Shown: positions 1 through 11,873 of the stretch, piece after piece
How positions within the stretch are numbered: position 1 is the stretch's first letter
Layout: each line of letters opens with the position of its first letter
Assembly (NCBI GenBank): GCA_009760855.2
Contig: WPIO01000155.1
Location: forward strand, 673,501 to 737,500
Length of the DNA stretch: 64,000 bases
Direction: 5' to 3'
Origin: Cristatella mucedo
Lineage: Eukaryota; Bryozoa; Phylactolaemata; Cristatellidae
Translations under genes and position numbers: made by a program
The notes under the pieces: model-generated
Told to the model about the DNA's origin: nothing
Database searches by the model: none
Seen by the model: only the letters and a program-made list of their open reading frames with translations

Positions 1-68
1 CGCCTAGAAAGAGATTAAGTTCTCTGAGGGCGCTTTATCAAGTGCAATATTATTATTATTATTATTAT
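1..68 (+). mobile_element. LINE family A 3' tail
   Basis: The window opens inside the conserved 3' stem-loop of family A (CGCCTAGAAAGAGATTAAG on) and ends in (ATT)n. The body, if any, is off the left edge. Confidence 0.85.
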
Positions 69-861
69 GTTGTGGCGGCCCCCAACCATAAAATTATTGT
101 GTGTGAAATGTGGAAATGCATGTTCTCCGATGGTCTTAGGCGACTCCTGCGACAGGGTCGTTCCCCAAAGGAGTGGCGACCCACAGGTTGAGAACCGCTG
201 CTCTATAGTATTCTATATTGAAAAGACCTAAACGGCTACTTTCAAGTGCCACTGCATTCCCTGCAAGCTTATAGGTGCTCCAGAAATAATTGTTAATCAA
301 TGGCATGTATCTAGGTGCTTAAGCCGGACTAATAATGAATGACATAACCACCTGCTGAAACTTCGAGTTAAACAAACAGATGGACTCTAAATAAGCCAAC
401 ATCCTTCCTGGAGATAAATAAGCAGTGGCAATGAGTAGACTATGATTCATATAGCATATAACCCAATAACAAAACCAGGCTACAGGATTTCCTTGCCACC
501 TCAGCCGATGCACTCAATATCTTTACCAGGCGTGTTATCTGTCAAAGCTAGAAGTGCTCTATACTTATGTTAATGGTACAAGTAAAACGTTCAGCGGTGA
601 GCTGATTTATCAGCCTTATTTCAATAGCTGCTGAAGAGCGGTTTTTATAGTGAGCGCTGAAGGATTGCTGGAAGGCTTGAAGCCACGACCCACGAGCAGC
701 TTCACCCTCAGAGAGACCTCGAGATGATTGATGGGTTTATCACTAGTTTAGTACGATCGATTTTGCACCGAGCCGATAAGAGCCAGAACATGAGTCTTGC
801 CCGTAACATTAGAAATATTAATAGTAATATTAATACTATTGTCTGGCAGCCTTAAAATAAA
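69..861. other. Unassigned DNA
   Basis: No gene or repeat that I recognise. The stretch is AT-rich near 805-860, with short ATT runs that may be the detached tail of the interrupted LINE at 1034. Confidence 0.5.
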
Positions 862-1033
862 TAATATACGAGCTAATTTGTAAAGCCCCTGAGTATAGTG
901 ACAGAAGAGCCTTTACGGCTATCACCACAGCTTGTGGTGGCACTAAAAGATCGCCCACTGCAGGATTCGAACCCACGACTTCGGGACTGAGGTCGTGAAA
1001 AGCAACCGCCTTACCTAGTGTGCCATCATGGCT
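862..1033 (-). mobile_element. tRNA-derived SINE copy 1
   Basis: Minus-strand copy with B-box (GGTTCGAATCC), the palindromic CACGACCTCAG/GAAGTCGTG region and the body GCCACAAGC...GTGGTGATAGCC. It sits inside the 3' stem-loop of a family A LINE. Confidence 0.85.
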
Positions 1034-2238
1034 TTAGAGAACTTAGTCTCCTTCTAGGCACTTTACAATTGCTGTAAAAGAAGCACTATCACATGGTTAG
1101 TGGTCACTTGCACAGTGCCAACATGCATAATATGATAAGTAGTAACATGGAGAGTGTCATCATGTATGTATGTATGTATGTATCTCAGTCAGTAACTCCA
1201 CAAAGCCATAAAGAATATGTGGGTGTTACGCAGGAGAGTTTTGTATAGCCCACTCACAGCCTAAGCGGCTTTCGGTACGCATTCGGTAGCCAACAGACTT
1301 CGTCTCACGCAACAAAGAGAAAGTGGGAAGCATAGCAGAGTCAGGAGAGCAGTTGAGGTAGTTAGTGGCATGGAAGTAGCAGCTCGGGACTGCTGAAAAG
1401 GATGAGCCATAGTCGGCAGTAGGAGAGCAGTTGTCTTTGCGTAAGAATTGTGGAAGCGAGTTCCACAGTCTAGGTCCTGCAGAGCTAAAGCTTCTGTCGC
1501 CATCGTGCAAATATGGTTACTTGTAGCATGCACAGTATCAGCATGAATAAGCACACAAAGGACACATCACGAAGACCCCAGCAAATGTCTCATTAACAGG
1601 TGTGTCATGACTTCAGTCGAGAGTGATTTCCAGGCTTTGGATGGAGAATACAAACTAGCAGCACGGTGTCCACAGAATTTGACATCGGTTCTAGGCACGA
1701 ATAGAGTAAGATGTTACGTTGGTTGGCCTGATTGGGAAGTAGTTCAGATACGTAAGCTGGAGCAAGAGAATGAAGACACCTAAAAGTGAGTGACTGAACA
1801 TTAAAGACGATACACTGCTTGATTAGAAGCCAGTGCAGGCCAGCGAAAAGTGGCTCGATGTGGCAACTGTAAAGCTAAAGACAGATATGCCTGGTTGCAG
1901 AGTTCTTTGCCAACTGTAAGCTCCTGATAGCAGTGAGTGACAGAAATCGAAAGTGGATGTCACAAATGCCTGAATAAACTTGGATGCAGTATTTCTGCCT
2001 AAGCAGGCCTGAACTTTTTAATATTGGATTACATAGCTGAAAGTAAGCAGACTCTCCACAAGAACTGATGTGATCGTCTAGCGAAAGGTCACTTCGGATC
2101 ACGACACCTAGATTTCGAGCAGGTGCTACGGCAGATATGCTGGCAGATCCAATTTTGAGCGTCAAACTTTCCTATGTTGGAGTCAAACTTGGTTTTTCAT
2201 AACTAGCAAGTTGGTTTTATCGTCATTTAATTTGAAAA
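1034..2238 (-). mobile_element. LINE family A fragment, interrupted by LINE B
   Basis: Two pieces of one family A copy: 1034-1155 (3' UTR and stem-loop) and 1504-2238 (3' UTR and C-terminal RT region, LKIGSASIS and LGVVIRSDLSLDDHISS), split by a family B insertion. The SINE at 862-1033 cuts the stem-loop. Reading frame is broken. Confidence 0.85.
1156..1503 (-). mobile_element. LINE family B fragment inserted in LINE A
   Basis: Encodes the family B C-terminus (SAGPRLWNSLPQFLR, ETKSVGYRMRTES) and ends in a (ATGT)n/(ACAT)n tail at 1158-1181. Flanking family A sequence reads CATCATG on one side and CATCGTG on the other, a possible short target-site duplication. Confidence 0.85.
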
Positions 2239-2404
2239 AGTAGGCACACAAAACACGCGACTGTGAAAAAATGCTTCTGGGAGATTCTGGAGTACATACA
2301 TGTCATCGGCAATGCACTACCTGGCTAATAAAACATCTTCTCGCACTTCCACTAATCAGGGATCCAGAGTTCGGCTCCACCCACAATACTGCCACCAGTA
2401 TTAA

Positions 2405-3865
2405 AAAAAGTAATAATAACACACTTGACTAAGTGCCCTCGGAGAACTCACTCTCTTTCTAGGCACTTTACATTTGCTGCAAAGTAAACACGATCGAATG
2501 GTTAGAGGTAGCATGCTCGATAAACAACAAGAATAACATGATTAGGGGTGACATGCACAGGGTCAGCATGCAAGTGTGGTTAGTGGCAGCATGCAACAGT
2601 GTCAGCACGTATAAGCACATAAAGGAAGAATCACAGGGACCCACTAAATGCTGTCATAAATAGGTGTGTTTCTTTTTAAATGTGGTCAAGTCAGGGGTGT
2701 CGTGATGCACGGCGGGAGTGAGTTCCAGGCTTTGGGAGCATACGAACTACAGGCACGGTCTCCAAAGGATTTGAGGCTTGTACGAGGTATAGGTAAGAAG
2801 TTAGATTCCGAAAAGCGGGTGGTGCGGTGCTTAGCCTGGTGGGGCAGTAGATCTGATAGGTAGGCTGAAGCCAAATAATGAAAGGACCTAAATGTGAGCA
2901 ACAAAACCTTGAAGTCAATCCATTGCTTGACTGGTAGCCTGTGCATGTCGTCGAGAAGTGGTGCGATGTGGCAACTGCGACGCTCACGACAGAAAAGCCT
3001 AGCAGCAAGTTTTGCACCAGCTGCAAACGCCTGAGTGCACAGGCCGGTAGACCAGCAAGCAGTTATTTACAGAAGTCAAGACAGGATGTCACAAATGCAT
3101 GCACTAACTTTAGACGTGGTATCCTTATCTAAACGAGCCAGAATTTTAGTAATTTTATGTAGCTGAAAGTAGGCACACTTGATTGTGGAGCTGAAGTGGC
3201 CGTCTAATAAAGGGTAACTTTGGAACATGACACTTACATTTCGTGCAGATTAAACAGGAGATATGCTGGCTGAGTCTATTTTGAGCGTTAGCCTTTCCAA
3301 TTTCTGAATCACACTTCGTCAGCCCATAACTAGTAAGTTGGTTTTAGCATCATTCAATTTAAGAAAATTTGCTGCCATCCATGTGCGGATGTCATCAATA
3401 CACGCAGCAAGTGAGTTGAGAGAATTCGAGGTGCTCGAAGGCTGGGAGGGATCAAAGCAAAGGTACCACTTAGTGTCATTCGCATAGAAGTGAAAGCCTA
3501 GATTGTGCTTGACAATCACACCGAAAAGAGGGAGAGTAGCAAATGCAAAGCGCCTAGAAAGAAATTGAGTTCTCTGAGGGCGCTTTATCAAGTGCATTAT
3601 TATTACTATTATACTATTATATACTATATACTATTATAAACCGTGAAAAGAACTGGACCAAGCACGGAGCCCTGAGGTGCCCGATATTTTAGAGGTTTCT
3701 CGGACGATCTTTATCCATTCACATCAATAATCTGTAGTCTCTCACTGAGATAGCACCTGAACCGTTGTAGAGCAGTGCCAGCGATGCCCTGGCGAGAAGA
3801 GAGGCGCTCCAGAAGGACTTGGTGATCGATAGTACCGAAAGCTGCCGAAAGATCGAGGAACCAGT
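2405..3865 (-). mobile_element. LINE family A, long 5'-truncated copy
   Basis: From the (ATT)n tail at 2409 through 3' UTR and ORF into the RT core: HNLGFHFYANDTKWYLCF corresponds to the catalytic YADD box, here YAND, and GVPQGSV-like sequence near 3670. It has frameshifts and stops and is interrupted at 3540-3632 by a separate plus-strand family A tail. Confidence 0.85.
3540..3632 (+). mobile_element. LINE family A solo 3' stem-loop inside an antisense LINE A
   Basis: A stem-loop with its ATT/ACTATT tail interrupts the minus-strand copy between the sequence for the FxxYTLPLAD region on either side. Only the last 50-60 bp of the element were inserted. Confidence 0.85.
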
Positions 3866-4326
3866 GCTGGCAGCTTTTTAGGGGATATCAAGTGAACTAG
3901 CTAATTATGATACACAAGGGCTGGAGATTTTCAGATAATCCAATTGTATTTCGTTCAACTTACCTCTGCGAAAGCTCGACGAACAATAGCTTAGCAAAGG
4001 AAACAACTACGAGTCGACGGCGGCCCGGAAGGAAAGGTGAAATCTAAGTGGGAGTCTAGTATTTAATATCCAGCATGGCAGCAGTGTATATTACCTGGGG
4101 TAACAGGATAATAATTTTTATTAAAATATGGGTATTAAAACATATATTTCCTACAATCGCGAGCCCCACCAACCGGATGCCTCCCAACCGGCCTAGCTGG
4201 CAGTAGCCGGCCAACTGATTACCGAGGGATGCCTGAACGCTGTTGCTACCCGGTCGAGAAGCCCGGATGTGGTGGCTGTCTTTCGTCTCAGGCTTCAGTG
4301 CCGGCTGTTGCTTCGGTTCCTATTGA
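3866..4326. other. Unassigned DNA
   Basis: I see no gene or known repeat here. Confidence 0.4.
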
Positions 4327-4493
4327 TACCCTGTGCATGTCACCCCTAACCATGTTATTCATTTTGCTTGTTTTTCAAGCATGATTTTACTTACCATTCA
4401 ATTGCATTTCACTTTGCAGCAAATGTAAAGCGCCTAGAAAGAGATTAAGTTCTCTGAGGGCGCTTTATCAAGTGCATTATTATTATTATTATT
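4327..4493 (+). mobile_element. LINE family A 3' UTR and tail
   Basis: Starts in the CCTGTGCATGTCACCCCTAA unit of the 3' UTR, continues to the stem-loop and (ATT)n. No coding part. Confidence 0.88.
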
Positions 4494-6224
4494 GTCACAG
4501 CCTGGTGGGTCTCTCAGCTTAGTCTGCCATATAAGTCGGGAGAGACTCGCGGATTTCTAGCTAACCGAAATAAGTACGGGGGGTATACCCTAAGCGGTAA
4601 TCTCAAAACATAGTCACTCACTGTGCTGCTACCAATGCCCTCTGTTAAGAGAAGAAGAGAATCGCTGCCGCGCTACGACGAGCCAGCTCCACCAGTAAAA
4701 CCTAAGCCCTAAAAGCTGACTCTACGGTATTTAAAAAGATGCTAAAAGCGAACCTGTTTATCACAGCAGTTATTGGTCCTTTTAAGTATGTAGCACAGCG
4801 CCCGCATGACTCAGTTTTAGAGAGCATAAGAACTGCTCAGCAGGAAACACCTGCTGTCCTAGAGCCTCGAGCAAGAGGTCGCAGCCATCGTGGTTGGACC
4901 ACGAGGTGATAGAAATTGGCTGGCCTGTCAACCCTATAGTCCCGGCTAGCAATTTAAGACTAGTGCAAGGCTTGCCCAAGGTCGATGTCGCCGCCAGCCG
5001 TCCTAGAGTTTCTGGATGGTTTCCGCGAGATCGAGAGTTGGCTGAAGAGCACCTGCGTTCTCGAGCTGGGAGCAAGGGGACGCAGAAGTCGCCGATGTGA
5101 TTGATATTTGCCTGCTTATCAACCCCATAGCCCCAGCTGCTCATATAATGATAGGGCGATGCTCGCTAAGGGTTCCTTCTTCGTCCGAGGCTCCGTTTCG
5201 ACGCCGTTGCCGGACTCGTTTTCTCTGAAAGCGAGGAAAGAGGGCGGGCTGTCCACGGTGATGGACGAGACGGAGAGAATTGCAGTTCGATTGTATGCAG
5301 GCTCCTCTGATAAGCCTCTGGTGAACAGCTGTTGGGAGCATCGCCGAGAGGGGACGGTGCACAGCTGTGGTCCGCCTGCGATGTGGCATGGACACAAGCC
5401 AGTAACCAGCTGGTGAACAGATGGTGGATTCACCAGCAGGGTCGGCCGGCTCACAGTTGTGGTCCTCCTCGATGAATCATCGGGGGTCGACCAAGGGACA
5501 GTGGCTGTCGAGTCGAGGAGAGGAGAAGAGAGTGGAAGAAAGGGGGCGAAGGGAGCCACGCGTCCGTCGGCTCCGTGCGTCGTGCAATAAACTGTCGGCT
5601 CGTTGTTCATCGGCTGGCTCTCTGCAGTGCGAACCGAACGACAAGAGTCAACATCAGGAGAATTCGGAGGATGCCGAATACGGTCTTATCGCGCCCGAGC
5701 TCGCACTTTATGTTTCTTTTGTGTTTTGTGTGTGTGGGCGGGCGCACGTGGTATCGACAGGGGTGCTTGATGTAGTGCGTGAGGTATTCCTGCCGTTACG
5801 TTGGAAGCGGAGCCCTAGTTCTCCAGTCAGGGTCTAGGTTCCGGTTCGGGCTTCTCGTCTTATTTGGGTCATTCCCCACAATAGACGTACGTAGCCTAAG
5901 TGCGGGGACGTACTTCCCCGCAAGAGTGCTTGTGCTGTTGTGAGCCTGCGAGGAGTGCTGAGATAAAACTGAGCTAGACGCGCAGCGACTTTGTGCCCTT
6001 GCGAATAGAGCCCAGTAAAATCCCCAATTTGTGTGTGTCTCTTTCTAATTCATGCGGCGGACTCACAAAGTAGGTCAGCGCCAGAAAGATTCATTCCTGT
6101 GGCGGCCTGCTTATTGCGCGTAGACGCGCACCAAACCGCCTTCGGCCGTCAGCTACGCCGCTGGGTAAGCGGCAGGTTACGCCTACTCCGCCGAGCCTTC
6201 GGCGTTACAATTAGTCCAGTGTGT
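4494..6224. other. Unassigned, LTR-like GC-rich segment
   Basis: Several overlapping ORFs (up to 163 codons) show no family resemblance. Features that recall a long terminal repeat are an imperfect 92-bp tandem duplication at 5319-5475 and AATAAA at 5586-5591. I found no polymerase or gag reading frame and no second copy, so this is a weak suggestion only. Confidence 0.25.
5319..5475 (+). repeat. Imperfect 92-bp tandem duplication
   Basis: TGGTGAACAG at 5319 and 5411, and CACAGCTGTGGTCC at 5360 versus CACAGTTGTGGTCC at 5452, all with an exact 92-base period. The two units are clearly diverged. Confidence 0.75.
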
Positions 6225-6441
6225 GCTTATGCGTGTTGACACTGAGCGTGCTACCACTAACCGTATTTTAAATGCTGACACTGCATGTCACATTTAACAA
6301 TGCTTATGCTCGACGACGTGGTGCTCGTTACCACCAATCATTAGATCATGCTTCCTGTAAAGCACTCGCGAAGTTCCTAAAAAAGAAATTAAAGTTCACT
6401 TTGGGCGCATTACAAGGGTATTATCATTATTATTGTGTTTA
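6225..6441 (+). mobile_element. LINE family A, decayed 3' end
   Basis: Recognisable 3' UTR phrases (GTGTTGACACTGAGCGTGCT, CCACTAACCG) and a degraded stem-loop ending in ATT repeats. Confidence 0.65.
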
Positions 6442-6521
6442 TTACGTCGCTATTCCTTTCTGATAAAGAGCGGCCTCGGGCCACTTTAAGTGCGGACCTT
6501 GACCTTAAGCCAATTTCTTCG

Positions 6522-6855
6522 TAATACCTCGTACAAACCTCAAATCCTTTAGAGACCGCGCATTTAGTTCGTATTCTCCCAAAGCCTGGAACTCCCTCCC
6601 GACTTGCGTGGAACCTATCCTGACTTGACCACATTTAAAAATAACTTAAAAACGCACCTATTTATGACAGCATTTAGTGGGTCCCTGTGATTCGTGCTTT
6701 GTATGCTTATGCGTGCTGACACTGTGCATGCTGCCACTAACCATATTATTCATGTTGCACCATTCGACCGTGTTTCCTTCGCAGTAAATGTAAAGCGCCA
6801 AGAAATAGATTGAGTTCTCTGAGGGCACTTTATCAAGTGTATTATTATTATTACT
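6522..6855 (+). mobile_element. LINE family A 3' fragment
   Basis: Begins in the C-terminal ORF (CCTCGTACAAACCTCAAATC), encodes the AWNSLPTC-type end, then 3' UTR, stem-loop and (ATT)n. The 3' UTR is shorter than in most copies (one fewer internal unit). Confidence 0.88.
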
Positions 6856-7039
6856 AACTGTTGGTATTCCGCTGATATCTCCGCTGTGAATGTGCATGAG
6901 GAGTTGTCCTCAGACTTTATGCGACTCAAAAAGAAAGGACCTGGTCTTAGCATAAGGCCGCTAGATGTCGCCGCTAGTCGACACCTACTGGCGGGCCTTC
7001 TTCGGCCCGTGGGTGGAACTGAGTGTGCGCTATGTTATG

Positions 7040-7520
7040 TTATGGTATGTTATGTCACGTATCTCCTTCTGTAACTCGACAAAGTCATAGAGACCACGTG
7101 GGTGTTACGCAGGAGAGTTTTGTATAGCGCACTCACAGCCTAATCGGCTTTCGGTACGCATTCGGTAGCCAACAGACTTCGTCTCACGCAACAAAGAGAA
7201 AGTGGGAAGCATAGCAGAGTCAGGAGAGCAGTTGAGGTAGTGAGTAGCATGGAAGTAGCAGCTCGGGACCGCTGAAAAGGATGTGCGATAGTCGGCAGCA
7301 GGCGAGTAGTTGTCGTTGCGTAAGAATTGTGGAAGCGAGTTCCACAGTCTCGGACCTGCAGAGCTAAAGCTTCTGTCGCCAACAGTCTTTAAGCGGAGGA
7401 ATGGGACAGCTAATTTATTGTCCACACAGAAGACCTGAGGGCACGAAGAGGCTGAAACTGGTGCATCAGTTCAGCTAGGTACGAAGGAGCCAAGCCGCGG
7501 CGGGCCTCGTGGGTCAGCGT
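7040..7520 (-). mobile_element. LINE family B fragment
   Basis: Encodes VDNKLAVPFLRLKTVGDRSF and SAGPRLWNSLPQFLRNDNYS, through SLLRETKSVGYRMRTESRLG. The 3' tail is a TATGTTATG-type run near 7035-7058. A frameshift lies near 7430; upstream HEARRGLAPSYLAEL is in another frame, and the copy stops near 7520. Confidence 0.88.
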
Positions 7521-8779
7521 GCGAAGCATCGGGCGCGACAGCGGACGCGACGGAGAACGACGAATGACACCCTCACAGACGAACCGTGGAAGTGACGACG
7601 ACGACGGCTGTAGGATACGCCGGTGACGCAAGCGGACGAGCCTACATACCGGTGTCGTCATACATTGTGGCTCGATTACCCTTTCTCGTCTGCATGCATT
7701 CGAGCAATGGCGAGTCAATACATTACGTAAAATTTCGTGCGACCGCCTTAAAAAGGCTAATCAATATGAGAAAATTATTTACCCAGAGCGGTTGGATTTT
7801 CTAGGGAGGTTTTGTTTCAATTAATCCTCGCCACATCCTGTCGCAGGCTGCCCCTGTGACCCTTGCACTGGAAGACGGCATCACCTTCTAGTGTGCAGCC
7901 ATGCATGTAGCGTGAAGTCCGCTGGCGGGATGACTATATAATTATTAGTGCCCTTGCCGCCGTGCTAATTATGTGCGCTCGGTCCCTTTTTTGCGCAAGT
8001 TTTTAACTGGCTCCCGGGACCTTACGCTCTGTCAAAAGCGGTCGTGCGCCGGTCGTCCGCTTCAGGATATCAACGCTCTCGTCAGGCAATTAAAGCTTGC
8101 GGCGTTACTGTTCGTCCTTGACGCCGTGACGCACTTCGACCTGCGGGCTACCACGAAAACACAAAATCTCAAAATTGGTAGCGGAGTGGTCGGACAGGTC
8201 GGGCAAGAGCTGCACTATGACCTTTCCAAGCCCTAGCATTTCCCTTCGAAAAGTAGGTCACTCGGAGCCTCTAACAGTACCGACTTACCAAATATAAGGT
8301 CGAATAGTTCTTGCACATCCTTATTTGGAATTCACACTTTACCCGTTAAATTATTGATACTGTTAGGAATTGTGTCGCCAAAATATTTCCCGATAGACTA
8401 TGAACTTCAATGTGCTTCAAGAGCTGTGTAGCGACAATCTTTATAAGTACATTTGATGTGCAAGAAGATACAAACGGAGAATGATCGTCAAGACAGAACT
8501 AATTATTGGCGTCCTCAGCTAGCCGAGAAGTTAAGGTCAAAGGGCGAGCGACCGGCAGCACAAAGGACGCCGTGTATAACTAGAACACTTCTGCAAATAG
8601 GCGTGGCAATTTCTTTGGTTATCTTACGATGCAGGTTGTAGTAGTTACTAATCACTTACAACCGTAGCTGCCGGACGCCTACATTGGATATGGCAGCTGT
8701 ATCGCAGTTTGAAAAAATAGGGGGCCCATTGACTAATTCGGGAGGCCATCGGAGGCCATTGACCCAATGCTGTCCGTTC
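7521..8779. other. Unassigned DNA
   Basis: No convincing gene. ORFs at 7586-7804 and 7973-8236 lack family resemblance. Confidence 0.4.
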
Positions 8780-11143
8780 GAGAATATCTGCTTCACCTCT
8801 GCTGCTCAGTCCTCCCTCCGATCTGTCATCATTGGTAGATAGCTACAACACGACACTAGCTGACACGCTCGACGAGTTTGCACCTCTGACAAAGCGCACT
8901 GTGCGGTCCCCGCCCAGACGGCCTAAGGTTTACCACAGACATTAAACTAGCCAGGTCTACTAAACGAAAGCTTGAAAAAGCATACAAAAGATCCGGACTA
9001 ACTGTCCATCGACAGGCATATGAAGGCTACTGTAAGTCGTACCAATCGATCCTAGCAAAGGCCAAGTCTAGCTTCTATAGAAACATTGTTGAATCACAGA
9101 TGCACAATCCAAAAATGCTGATGTCGACAATAAACCATCTCCTCAACCGTTCCCAGGTTAGCTCCTTACCTGATGATCATAGTGATGATCTAGCCGATCG
9201 CTTCTCTCGATTCTTTGTGCAGAAGATAGACAAGATCAGGGAATCCATCCCTGCGATGACAACCTCCCTACTAGAATGCTGTTCCTCGGTTCATGGCTGC
9301 ACCTCAATGTCTGCATCTAAGCAGGTCACTAGTGATCTAGTCCTAAAGTTCGTATCTCAATCAAAGAAGACAACAAGTCCACTGGACCCTATTCCCACTG
9401 TCCTGCTCCTACGTTGCATTGATCTGCTGCTGCCATGCATAACCAACATCATTAATATGTCATTAGCCTCAGGTCAGGTCCCAGCACCTTTCAAAAAAGC
9501 TGTAGTCAGGCCACTTCTCAAGAAAGCTACACTAGACCAAGAGAACTTAAGCAACTACCGCCCAGTCTCCCTTCTACCATTCCTATCAAAGACACTGGAA
9601 CGGGTCGTGGCTGACCAGCTGAACTCATATATCGAAACCCCACACCTTGCTAGTAAGCTCCAGTCTGGCTTTAGAGCTAATCACTCGACAGAGTCAGCAT
9701 TGCTTAGGGTATACAACGACCTACTTAGGAATGCAGACATGGGTAGAGTGTCCTGCTGTTTTGCTCGATCTTTCGGCAGCTTTTGACACCATCGATCACA
9801 AAGTTCTTCTAGAGCGCCTCTCATCTCGCCTGGGCATCACTGGCACTGCTCTGCAGTGGTTCAGGTCCTATCTCAGTGGGAGACTCCAGAGTATTGACGT
9901 GAATGGACAAAGATCATCTGAAGTACCTCTGAAATATGGAGTACCTCAGGGCTCCGTGCTAGGTCTGGTTCTTTTCACGGTTTATACTCTCCCTCTTGCT
10001 GATGTGATTGCCAAGCACAATCTAGGCTTTCACTTCTATGCGGATGACACTCAGTTGTACCTTTGCTTTGATCCCTCCCAGCCTTCAAGCACCTCAAATT
10101 CTCTAAACTCCCTTGCTGCATGCATTGAAGACATCCGCACATGGATGGCAGCAAATTTTCTAAAACTAAACGATGACAAAACTAACTTACCAGTTATGGG
10201 CAAACCCAATGTGATTCAGAGATTGAAAAGACTGTCTCTCAAAATTGGCTCTGCCAGCATATCTCCTGTCGAATTAGCTCGAAATCTAGGTGTCGTATTC
10301 CAAAGCGACCTCTCGTTAGACGACCATATCAGCTCCACAGTCAAATCAGCCTATTTTCAGTTTCATAACATTGCTAAAATTCGGACTTGTTTAGATAAGG
10401 ATACCACGTCTAAGTTGGCCCATCCATTCGTGACATCTCGTCTCGACTTCTGCAACTCACTGCTTACTGGCCTCCCAGCATGTGCGATCAGGCGATTGCA
10501 GCTGGTGCAAAACTGTGCAGCTAGGCTTGTTTGTCGTGAGCGTCGCAGTTGCCACATTACTCCACTTCTCGCCGACCTGCACTGGCTACCAGTCAAGCAA
10601 CGGATTGACTTCAAGGTTTTGTCGCTCACTTTTAGGTCCCTTCATTCTATGGCTCCAGCCTATCTCTCCGACATACTCCCCCATCAGGTCAAGCATCGTA
10701 CCACCCGCTTTTCGGAATCCAACAATCTAGAAATACCTCGTACAAACCTTAAATCCTTTGGAGACCGTACATTTAGTTCGTACGCTTCTAAAGCCTGGAA
10801 CTCCCTGCCGACCTGCGTCAGAACATCCCCTGACCTGACCACATTTAAAAGGAACTTAAAAACACACCTATTTAGGACAGCCTTTAGTGGGTCCCTGTGA
10901 TTCGTCCTTCACGTGCTTATGCGTGCTGACACTTGCATGCTGCCACTAACCACATTTGCATGCTGACCCTGTGCATGTCACCCCTAACCATGTTATTCAT
11001 TTTGTTTGTTTTTCAAGCATGATTTTTACTTACCATTCAATTGCATTTCCCCTTTACAGCAAATGTAAAGCGCCTAGAAAGAGATTAAGTTCTCTGAGGG
11101 TGCTTTATCAAGTACATTATTATTATTATTATTATTATTATTG
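8780..11143 (+). mobile_element. LINE family A, longest copy (RT domain, frameshifted)
   Basis: This is the best family A copy: about 2.36 kb, 5'-truncated before the endonuclease. It begins in the linker (SYNTTLADTLDEFAPLTKR near 8845), then RT. One frame runs 9100-9786 and the next 9647-10900, so a frameshift lies near 9740-9775. RT boxes visible are PLLKKATLDQENLSNYRPVS, GFRANHSTESALL, LLDLSAAFDTIDH, GVPQGSVLG and the catalytic FYADDTQLYLCF. The C-terminus ([48 protein letters not shown]) is typical of L2/CR1-type LINEs. A 3' UTR, stem-loop (11066-11113) and (ATT)n tail follow. The element is not intact. Confidence 0.93.
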
Positions 11144-11359
11144 ACGAGCGTCTGCACTTCAGCTAGGGTAATTTAAACAATACATGGTGACTGACCGGAG
11201 GTAACCTGCCGTGGTTCCAAGATTCGAAATCACCGAGCGGGAAATGACCTAAAAGCCTCTGGATTACAGCCCAGCCCAGTGCTGTAACAATTGAATTGGC
11301 TAGATTATATTTTGGATAGACTATATTAGCTAGACAGTATTTTTACGGTCATAAGTCAC

Positions 11360-11870
11360 ACTTTTAGGTCTCTTCATTCTATGGCTCCAGCCTATCTTTC
11401 AGAGATACTACCCCATCAGGCAAAGCATCGTACCACTCGCTTTTCGGAATCCAACAGTCTAGAAATACCTCGTACAAACCTTAAATCCTTTGGAGACCGT
11501 GCATTTAGCTCGTATGCTCCCACAGCCTGGAACTCCCTCCCGACCTGCATCAGAACATCCCCTGACCTGACCACATTTAAAAGAAACTTAAAAACATTCC
11601 TATTTAGGACAGCATTTAGTGGGTCCTTGTGATTCGTCCTCGATGTGCTTATGCGTGCTGACACTGTTCATGCTGCCACTAACCACATTTGCATGCTGAC
11701 CCAGTGCATGTCACCCCTAACCATGTTATTCATTTTGTTTGTTTTTCAAGCATGATTTTACTTACTATTCTATTGCGTATCACTTTGCAGCAAATGTAAA
11801 GCGCCTAGAAAGAGATTAAGTTCTCTGAGGGCGCTTTATCAAGTGCAATATTATTATTATTATTATTATT
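11360..11870 (+). mobile_element. LINE family A 3' fragment
   Basis: Starts at the [14 protein letters not shown] region and reads in frame from 11381 to the stop at 11632, then 3' UTR, stem-loop and (ATT)n. Its tail hosts the DNA transposon that follows. Confidence 0.92.
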
Positions 11871-11873
11871 ACC

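Noticed and set aside
5119-5610. 163-codon minus-strand ORF
   Set aside because: No recognisable domain; overlaps other open frames in a GC-rich repeat-bearing segment.
6940-7030. Possible terminator hairpin (CGGGCCTTCTTCGGCCCG)
   Set aside because: A good hairpin, but no gene ends here and intrinsic terminators are not expected in a nuclear genome.
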